Assembly: GCA_041581405.1 (NCBI GenBank)
Contig: JBFIDI010000347.1
Location: forward strand, 1 to 6,308
DNA length: 6,308 nucleotides
Direction of reading: 5' to 3'
DNA from: CAISIP01 sp041581405
Lineage (GTDB): Bacteria; Pseudomonadota; Gammaproteobacteria; Burkholderiales; Burkholderiaceae_C
The notes below the pieces were generated by a model, which had not been told where the DNA came from, ran no database searches, and saw only the letters and a program-made list of their open reading frames with translations. This document shows, piece by piece, positions 1-6,308 of the stretch; the stretch's first letter is position 1; every line of letters begins with the position of its first letter. The position numbers were made by a program, and so were the translations under genes.

Positions 1-1
1 A

Positions 2-1615
<1,614 letters not shown>

Positions 1616-1644
1616 CCCCCCGGCGCGGTGCCTGTCGGGCCCGC

Positions 1645-1650
1645 AGGAGG
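1645..1650 (+). promoter_or_regulatory. Ribosome binding site that fixes the DUF1631 start
   Basis: AGGAGG is a full Shine-Dalgarno core. It lies 8 nt before the ATG at 1659 but only 2 nt before the in-frame GTG at 1653. Normal spacing is about 5-9 nt, so the ATG is the better start and the protein begins MQVTEPKDAQ rather than MIMQVTEPKD. Confidence 0.85.
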
Positions 1651-1658
1651 AAGTGATC

Positions 1659-3866
1659 ATGCAGGTGACCGAACCGAAAGACGCGCAGCGGCACGCGGTG
1701 TTGTACCGGGCCACCATCGACCATGCGGTCGGCGGTGCGCCCGACCTGATGGCCCGACTCGTTGCCCATGCCCGGGCCGCGTTGCGTGACCAGGAAAGCC
1801 GCGCCCACGATGCGCGCGAGCGCGAGCGGCTGACCGCGTCGCGGCGCCACCTCAACCAGTGCGAGGCCGAAGCCGTCCGGCGGTTCGCCGAAGAGCTGCA
1901 GGCGGCGTTCGGCCGCATGGCCGCGCTCGAGCAGCCGGTGGCGGTGGAGCCGGGCCAGCCGCATTTCGACGAGATCGCCGGCATGGACGCGGCCCAGGCC
2001 GAGCAGCGGGTCGAGAACGCGCGGGTGCGCCACGCCGTCCAGATCGCCGCCGACCGGGCCCTGGTCGAGCTCAACGGCCTGATCTGCGAACTGCTGGGCC
2101 TCAAGCAGGTGCAACTCGAGCGCAATCCGCTGCGGCCTGCCGTATATGTCGACGCGGTGGCTGCCGCGCTGGCGCAGTTGCCGGCGCCGCCGGCCGTGCG
2201 CCAGGGCTGGCTGGCGCTGATGTCGGGGGCGCTGGGGCTGGAACTCGACGTGTATTACCGCCAGCTGTGCACCAACCTGCGCGAGCAGGGGGTCGGTGCG
2301 ATCACCCCGGCGGCCGCTGCGCCGCCCGCCGCGGGAAAAGAAGGCCCTGCCGGCGACGACGCCCCCGCATTGACCTTCGAACGCCTGCGTGCCTTGCTGG
2401 CGGGTACGCCGGCGCGCCGTGCGCTGGAGCATTCCGATCTCTACCAGCCCGCGTCCGAGCCGGCGCCGCTCGATGCGAGCGACACCGTGACCGATGCCAG
2501 CCCCGGCGCCTTCCAGGCGACGGTGCCGGCCGCGTTCGAGGCCGCGCGTGACATGAAGCAACTGGCCCGGGTGGCCCGTCGGCTGGAAGGGCGGCTCGAT
2601 GCCGGATCGGCCGAAGACCATCCGCTGCGCGCGCAGCTGCGTCGCGAGGCGCATGGCCTGGACCAGTCGCTGGCACTGGAGGTGGTGGCCCTGATGGTCG
2701 ACAACATCCGCCAGGATCCGCGCCTGCTGGCGCCGGTGCGCGAACTGGTGGCGCAGCTCGAACCGGCCCTGCTCAAGCTGGCGCTGGTCGATCCGCAGTT
2801 CTTCAGCCACAAGCAGCACCCCGCGCGCAAGCTGCTGCATGAGATCACGTACCGCAGCATTGCGTACGAATCGCCCGACTCGCGGGGATTCAGCGGCTTC
2901 CTGGAGCCGCTGCACGATGCCATCGTGCCGCTGGCCGACGTGCCCGTGACCAGCGCGGCGCCGTTCGACCAGGTGCTGGGCCGCCTGACGGCGGTATGGG
3001 ACGGGGCGTCCGCGAGCCCGGAGCGGCAACAGGTGGCCCACGCGGTCAAGGCCTTGCAGCAGGCCGAGCAACGCGGCGTGCTGGCCGCGACCATGGTGCG
3101 CGAGGTGTTGCAGCGGCCCGATGCGGTGCAGGTGCCGTCGCGGGTGCTCGATTTCCTGTGCGGACCCTGGGCTCAGGTCGTCGCGCACGCGCGCATGACC
3201 GATCGCAGCGGGCTCGACGATCCGGGCCAGTATGCGCAGGCGATCGACACCTTGATGTGGAGCCTGCAGCCGGCGCTGACCAGCCAGGACCTGCCGGCGC
3301 TGCGCCGGGACGTGCCGGTGCTGCAGCAGCGGCTGCGCCAGGGGCTGGCCTCGATCGACTATCCGCAGGAGCAGTCCGAAGCCTGGTTGCAGCTGTTCGA
3401 CCAGATGCATCAGCGCGCATTGAACGCGCAGGCCTTCGCCGATACCGAACTGCTGCAGCCCCAGGGCACGCTGGAGGCCGACAGCGTGGCGCGCTGGAAC
3501 GCCGCCGACAGCGCCTGGCTGGCGCCGGCCGAAGCCCAGGCCTCCGGCTTCATCGACATGCAGGTACAGGCCGGGGGCGACGACACGCCGACCGCAGCAC
3601 TCGGCGGGCGGCTCGCCGTTGGCGCCTGGGTTGCGCTGATGGTCGACGGCCACTGGACCCGGACGCGGCTGGCATGGAACAGCAGCAATGGCAGCCTGTT
3701 GCTGTTCGTCGACGCGCTCGAACGCATCCAGTCCCTGTCCCGCCGTGCCTGCGAGCAGATGCACGCCCAGGGCCAGCTGCGCATCATCTCCAGCGACCCG
3801 GTCGAAGACGCCCTCGACGCCGTCGCCCGCACCGCATTGCGCAACAGCGTCGACGTGAAATTCTGA
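1659..3866 (+). CDS. DUF1631 domain-containing protein, function unknown
   Basis: This is a 735-residue protein I recognise as DUF1631 family (proteobacterial, uncharacterised) from recall of its conserved blocks; no search was run. Numbering from the ATG: residues 1-150 are helical and charged (many Arg, Glu, Gln). NPLRPAVYV, a family hallmark, is at about 156-164. An Ala/Pro/Gly linker (about 214-237) joins the N-terminal part to the rest. The most conserved core, with MVDNI, PVRELVAQLEPALLKLAL and DPQFFSHKQHPARKLLHEI, spans about 342-395. A C-terminal module (about 648-710) reads GAWVALMVDGHWTRTRLAWN, then LLLFVDALERIQSLSRR; its alternating hydrophobics and Trp/Arg suggest a small beta-rich fold. 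There is no signal peptide or membrane span, so it is probably cytoplasmic. It starts 43 nt after ettA with no obvious promoter between, so it may be read from ettA transcripts. Its stop is 1 nt before the hairpin repeat. The family is certain enough to name; no function is claimed. Confidence 0.88.
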   Translation: MQVTEPKDAQRHAVLYRATIDHAVGGAPDLMARLVAHARAALRDQESRAHDARERERLTASRRHLNQCEAEAVRRFAEELQAAFGRMAALEQPVAVEPGQPHFDEIAGMDAAQAEQRVENARVRHAVQIAADRALVELNGLICELLGLKQVQLERNPLRPAVYVDAVAAALAQLPAPPAVRQGWLALMSGALGLELDVYYRQLCTNLREQGVGAITPAAAAPPAAGKEGPAGDDAPALTFERLRALLAGTPARRALEHSDLYQPASEPAPLDASDTVTDASPGAFQATVPAAFEAARDMKQLARVARRLEGRLDAGSAEDHPLRAQLRREAHGLDQSLALEVVALMVDNIRQDPRLLAPVRELVAQLEPALLKLALVDPQFFSHKQHPARKLLHEITYRSIAYESPDSRGFSGFLEPLHDAIVPLADVPVTSAAPFDQVLGRLTAVWDGASASPERQQVAHAVKALQQAEQRGVLAATMVREVLQRPDAVQVPSRVLDFLCGPWAQVVAHARMTDRSGLDDPGQYAQAIDTLMWSLQPALTSQDLPALRRDVPVLQQRLRQGLASIDYPQEQSEAWLQLFDQMHQRALNAQAFADTELLQPQGTLEADSVARWNAADSAWLAPAEAQASGFIDMQVQAGGDDTPTAALGGRLAVGAWVALMVDGHWTRTRLAWNSSNGSLLLFVDALERIQSLSRRACEQMHAQGQLRIISSDPVEDALDAVARTALRNSVDVKF

Positions 3867-3874
3867 AACCTTGT

Positions 3875-3916
3875 GTGCCAGACCAAGAAATCGCGCAGCG
3901 ATTTTTGCTCTGGCAC
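3875..3916. other. Imperfect hairpin in repeat copy 1
   Basis: The outer arms GTGCCAGA (3875-3882) and TCTGGCAC (3909-3916) are perfectly complementary over 8 bp. Inside, CAA (3884-3886) pairs with TTG (3905-3907), and AAATCGC (3888-3894) pairs with GCGATTT (3898-3904) around a GCA loop. This gives 18 bp broken only by a C-C mismatch (3883/3908) and a bulged G at 3887. It lies 8 nt after the DUF1631 stop. The inner stem followed by a T run (3902-3906) resembles a weak intrinsic terminator, and the A run on the other arm gives a similar shape for the opposite strand. No T run follows the full-length stem, so protection of mRNA 3' ends is an equally good reading. Confidence 0.85.
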
Positions 3917-3950
3917 CAACATTTCGTAGCTGTCCGGCTGTCCACCTTGT

Positions 3951-3992
3951 GTGCCAGACCAAGAAATCGCGCAGCGATTTTTGCTCTGGCAC
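3951..3992. other. Imperfect hairpin in repeat copy 2
   Basis: This has the same 18-bp structure as the hairpin in copy 1, shifted by exactly 76 bases and identical over the whole stem-loop: arms GTGCCAGA (3951-3958) and TCTGGCAC (3985-3992), with inner stem AAATCGC/GCGATTT around GCA. The only difference between the two repeat copies lies outside the stem. On the minus strand it begins 43 nt past the TAXI gene stop and so would be the first hairpin met by transcripts of that operon, apart from the short GC-rich stem at 4020-4034. Confidence 0.85.
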
Positions 3993-4004
3993 CAACACTT
4001 CGTA

Positions 4005-4034
4005 GCTGTCCGGCTGTCCGGCTGTCCGGCAGCC
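4005..4034. repeat. 8-bp tandem microrepeat (GCTGTCCG x3) and small stem
   Basis: GCTGTCCG occurs three times in a row (4005-4012, 4013-4020, 4021-4028), the first two overlapping the end of repeat copy 2. Copy 1 has the same motif about 1.9 times (3929-3943), where it runs into copy 2. GGCTG (4020-4024) and CAGCC (4030-4034) form a 5-bp stem with a 5-nt loop touching the stop codon of the minus-strand TAXI gene. There is no T run, so I do not call it a terminator on its own. Confidence 0.85.
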
Positions 4035-5357
4035 TTAGCGCGACAGTTTCTGGCGTACCAGCTCGATGTGGTTGCGCAGCGCGTACAACTCGTCGGTATG
4101 CGACAGCGGCACCACCACCTTGCCCACGCGCTGCTCCAGCGCGTCGAGTTCGTCCAGCAGTGCGGGCCGGGTGTCCGAACCCTCGTCGACACGATCCTCG
4201 ATGTCGCGCAGCTGCGCATACCAGCGGAACACGCGTGAACGGATGCGGAACTCGTACAGCGGCGGCACGATGCGCGACAGGGGCAGCAGCAGCGCCACGA
4301 TGATGCCCAACGACAACCACATGCGCTCGAGCAGGTTGGCCAGGTGGAAGGGCAGGTAACGCTGCAGCAGCGGCACGCCGTTGCGGATCGTGCGTTCGGC
4401 CTCCTTGGCCAGCGGGAACTCGGCGTTTGCCGGCAGCGGGTACTCGCGCGCCCGGTTGAACCATCCGGCATCGCCATGCAAGGTCAACGAGGCCTGCGAG
4501 AACAGCTGCAGCAGGGCCGGATGCAGGTCGCTGCGGGCCAGCAGCGTGGTTGTGGGCGCGACCAGATGCACGTCGGCCGGGGGGATGTCGGACGCCAGGT
4601 CGACCACGCCGCGTGGCAGTGTCACCGGCGCCAGGAAGGGCAGGCGGCGCACATAGGCCTCGTTCTGCGCGAAGTCCATCAGCCGCACGCCCGGGGTCTG
4701 CAGCAGCATCTGCACCATCAGCGACTCGGGTGCCGAGGCGAACACCAGCGCATCCGATTGCCCGTCCAGGAATGCGACCGTGCCGGGTGTCTCGGCGAGT
4801 TGTGTCAGTGCAATGTCGCCCGGCTCCAGGCGGTTGAGCGCGAACAGGCTGTTCATCAGCTGCGGCACGCCGCTGCCGGGCGTGCCCACGTTCACGCGCA
4901 GGCCCCGCAGGCCGCGCAGGTTGTCCAGTTCGGGCTGGCCGGTCGCCTGGCGTGCGCTTTTTTCCCAGTAGAACAACCAGATCGGCTCCAGGAACAGGTT
5001 GCCCAGCGACAGCGGTGCCGCCGCGTCGTCCTGCTCGGCCGGGGGACGGCTGCCGCCTTGCACGAATCCGATGTCCGCCTGGCCCTGCTGCACCAGCGCC
5101 AGGTTGTCGGACGAACCGGCGGTGGGCAGCAGCACGACCTCGATGCCGCTGCGCGCCAGCGCCTTCCGGTAACGCGCGCCGATCTCGGCATAGGCGCTCT
5201 GGGCCGGGCCGGTGGCCAGCGTGACCCGCCGCGGCGGATTCGGATCCAGCCACCAGTAGGCCAGCGCCAGCAGGCCGACCGCCAGCAGGATGAAGGGCCC
5301 GCCGGAGACGATCAGCTCGCGCAACGACGCCAGCGTGTAGCGCAGCGTGCGGGGCAT
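4035..5357 (-). CDS. Membrane-anchored TAXI-family (TRAP-type) solute-binding protein
   Basis: This is a 440-residue protein from ATG (5357) to TAA. Residues 1-18 are basic (RTLRYTLASLREL) and followed by a membrane span at about 19-37 (FILLAVGLLALAYWW) with no obvious lipobox or cleavage site, so the N terminus is probably an anchor. Residues 44-320 form the TAXI/NMT1-like binding domain: RRVTLATGPAQSAYAEIGAR at its start, the SSDNLALVQQGQADIGFVQG block at 82-101, a segment opening GLRGLRVNVGTPGSGV, then DIALTQL and FLDGQSDALVFASA. TAXI proteins normally bind organic acids or amino acids in the periplasm for TRAP transporters. A second span lies at about 347-367 (WLSLGIIVALLLPLSRIVPP), followed by a basic stretch (RIRSRVFRW) and a charged helical tail to the end, predicted cytoplasmic. 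The start lies 7 nt after the upstream peptidase stop and has no clear Shine-Dalgarno, suggesting translational coupling. No DctQ/DctM permease gene is nearby. The ligand cannot be inferred. Confidence 0.88.
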   Translation of the reverse strand: MPRTLRYTLASLRELIVSGGPFILLAVGLLALAYWWLDPNPPRRVTLATGPAQSAYAEIGARYRKALARSGIEVVLLPTAGSSDNLALVQQGQADIGFVQGGSRPPAEQDDAAAPLSLGNLFLEPIWLFYWEKSARQATGQPELDNLRGLRGLRVNVGTPGSGVPQLMNSLFALNRLEPGDIALTQLAETPGTVAFLDGQSDALVFASAPESLMVQMLLQTPGVRLMDFAQNEAYVRRLPFLAPVTLPRGVVDLASDIPPADVHLVAPTTTLLARSDLHPALLQLFSQASLTLHGDAGWFNRAREYPLPANAEFPLAKEAERTIRNGVPLLQRYLPFHLANLLERMWLSLGIIVALLLPLSRIVPPLYEFRIRSRVFRWYAQLRDIEDRVDEGSDTRPALLDELDALEQRVGKVVVPLSHTDELYALRNHIELVRQKLSR

Positions 5358-5364
5358 GAGCGTG

Positions 5365-6308
5365 TCAGCGGGCCGCCGCGGATGCGCCGTCGCCGAACAG
5401 GTCGCGGTGGGCCGGCCAGCGGGTGCCGCCTAGCGTGAGGCCTTGCGCGGCCAGCACCGCGCGCACGGTTGCGCGGGCCGTGACCTCGGCGGCCAGCGTG
5501 GCCAGCACCATCATCTGGGCCGGCTGGCCGGATGCGCCGGTACCCATGGCAAATACCGTGTCGCCGTCGGACATGGTGTGCACCGGATTGATGGCGCGTG
5601 CCAGGCCGTCGTGCCCGACCTGCGCCAGACGATGGGCCTGTGCCTTGCTCAGCACGGCGTCGGTGGCGATCACGGCCAGCGTGGTGTTGGTGCCGGCCAG
5701 CAGCGGCCGCGGATGTTCGCCGGCCAGGATGGCGCGGCGGATGTCGAGCAGCGTGTGCCCGTCCTCGGTGCGGGCGCCGGCCAGTACCCGGCCGTTGTCC
5801 GGGTCCACCACGTCGCCCAGTGCGTTGCAGGCCACCAGCGCACCGACGGTCACGCCGTCGACCGTGACCGCGGCGCTGCCGATGCCCCCCTTCATGGCCC
5901 GGTCGATGCCGAACAGCTTGCCGACCAGCGCGCCGGCGCCGGCGCCGACATTGCCCTGCTCCGGCGCCTGCTTGCCGGCCGCCGCGCAGGCCCGGTAACC
6001 GGCCTCGGCGTCGGGACGGATGCGTGCGTCACCGACGGGAAGATCGAACAACACCGCGGCCGGCACGATCGGCACCAGGCCGTAGTGCACCGGCAGTCCG
6101 ATGTCGTGCTCCTCCAGCCAGCGCATCACGCCGCCGGCCGCGTCCAGGCCCCAGGCACTGCCGCCGGCCAGCAGGATGGCGTGGACCCGGTCGACCAGGT
6201 TGGACGGGTGCAGCAGGTCGGTCTCGCGCGTGCCCGGGGCCGCGCCGCGTACATCGACGCCGGCCACGGCGCCGGCGCGCGCGATCAGCACCGTGCAGCC
6301 GGTCGGGC
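5365..6308 (-). CDS. P1 family peptidase (DmpA/ThnT-like N-terminal nucleophile hydrolase), 5' truncated
   Basis: The frame is open to the window's right edge. The visible part begins PTGCTVLIARAGAVAGVDVR, the usual block about 20-25 residues into this family, so the true start lies beyond 6308 and the GTG at 6291 is an internal valine. About 313 residues are seen. Family blocks in order: GAAPGTRETDLL, AILLAGGSAWGLDAAGGVMR, GLVPIVPAAVLFDL, GNVGAGAGALVGK, KGGIGSAA, VGALVACNALGDV, GTNTTLAVIATDA and ARAINPVHTMSDGDTVFAM. The P1 (MEROPS S58-type) fold matures by cutting its own chain before a Ser or Thr that becomes the nucleophile; here the likely site is Asn-Thr in GTNTTLAVIA (Thr codon 5685-5683), as in ThnT rather than the Gly-Ser of DmpA. 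Members act as aminopeptidases, beta-peptidases or amidohydrolases; the substrate is unknown here. There is no visible signal peptide, but the N terminus is missing. It is upstream of, and probably cotranscribed with, the TAXI gene. Confidence 0.92.
   Translation of the reverse strand, partial: PTGCTVLIARAGAVAGVDVRGAAPGTRETDLLHPSNLVDRVHAILLAGGSAWGLDAAGGVMRWLEEHDIGLPVHYGLVPIVPAAVLFDLPVGDARIRPDAEAGYRACAAAGKQAPEQGNVGAGAGALVGKLFGIDRAMKGGIGSAAVTVDGVTVGALVACNALGDVVDPDNGRVLAGARTEDGHTLLDIRRAILAGEHPRPLLAGTNTTLAVIATDAVLSKAQAHRLAQVGHDGLARAINPVHTMSDGDTVFAMGTGASGQPAQMMVLATLAAEVTARATVRAVLAAQGLTLGGTRWPAHRDLFGDGASAAAR

Larger units (their letters stand above)
3868..4019. repeat. Two tandem copies of a 76-bp hairpin repeat
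   Basis: Copy 1 is 3868-3943 and copy 2 is 3944-4019, directly abutting. By eye they differ at one base only (T at 3922, C at 3998), so 75 of 76 match. Each copy begins ACCTTGTGTGCCAGACC, contains a long imperfect palindrome, and ends CGTAGCTGTCCGGCTGTCC. The array fills the gap between the DUF1631 stop (3866) and the TAXI gene stop (4035), where two convergent genes end. It carries no transposase, no spacers and no flanking direct repeats that I can see. The location and palindromic structure fit a REP/BIME-like or small MITE-like dispersed element; the near identity of the copies points to recent duplication or gene conversion. Whether other copies exist in the genome cannot be seen from here. 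Confidence 0.95.

Noticed and set aside
1616..1644. Intrinsic terminator after ettA
   Set aside because: Only a weak GC-rich stem (CCCGGC with GTCGGG) can be drawn and no T run follows; the gap to the next gene is 43 nt.
1653..1658. GTG start for the DUF1631 gene
   Set aside because: It is only 2 nt after AGGAGG, whereas the ATG at 1659 has ideal 8-nt spacing.
3868..4019. CRISPR array
   Set aside because: There are two abutting 76-bp units with no spacers between them and no cas genes.
3868..4019. Integron attC site
   Set aside because: The hairpin with a bulged base is suggestive, but the paired RYYYAAC and GTTRRRY end boxes do not match and no integrase or cassette is present.
3951..4238. 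A small plus-strand ORF (95 codons) starting in repeat copy 2
   Set aside because: It begins at a GTG within the palindrome, has no ribosome binding site, and runs antisense into the TAXI gene; it is explained by the lack of stops in the repeat.
3784..5253. A 489-codon minus-strand frame longer than the TAXI gene it overlaps
   Set aside because: It is an offset frame rich in Arg, Ala and Gly that runs through the repeat into DUF1631. The overlapping 440-residue frame has clear TAXI motifs and membrane spans.
4344..5438. A 364-codon plus-strand frame opposite the TAXI gene
   Set aside because: It is Gln/Arg/His-rich with no domain, antisense to a well-supported gene.

Overview
The window is GC-rich proteobacterial chromosome, most likely from a betaproteobacterium (Burkholderiales or Rhodocyclales type). 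This rests on strong G/C use at third codon positions, an EttA very close to the proteobacterial form, and a DUF1631 protein. The lineage is inferred; no rRNA or other phylogenetic marker is present.

Layout. Positions 2-1615 (+) hold the 3' 97% of ettA, an ABC-F ATPase that gates translation elongation on the ribosome; about 16 N-terminal residues lie off the left edge. After 43 nt comes a complete DUF1631 gene (1659-3866, +), a large, mostly helical protein of unknown function. A strong Shine-Dalgarno places its start at the ATG at 1659, not at the GTG six bases upstream. Positions 3867-4034 are the only sizeable non-coding interval. Almost all of it is two head-to-tail copies of a 76-bp unit differing at one base, each able to fold into a long imperfect hairpin, followed by a short 8-bp microrepeat. 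On the minus strand, reading leftwards, are a 5'-truncated P1-family (DmpA/ThnT-like) self-processing peptidase (6308-5365) and, 7 nt after its stop, a membrane-anchored TAXI-family solute-binding protein (5357-4035).

How it fits together. The two gene pairs converge on the hairpin repeat, which sits exactly where 3' ends meet, as expected of a REP/BIME-like element or a shared transcription end. The peptidase and TAXI genes look like a translationally coupled operon: tight spacing and no convincing separate ribosome binding site for the second gene. No TRAP permease (DctQ/DctM) genes are visible. The TAXI protein also has a second membrane span and a charged, probably cytoplasmic helical tail, which suggests a sensor or scaffold at least as much as a classical transporter subunit.

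The core genes are ordinary. The items most worth a second look are the near-identical 76-bp hairpin tandem, which has no stop codon in five of its six frames, the unusual TAXI architecture, and the uncharacterised DUF1631 protein. I saw no CRISPR array, tRNA, rRNA, transposase or phage gene.
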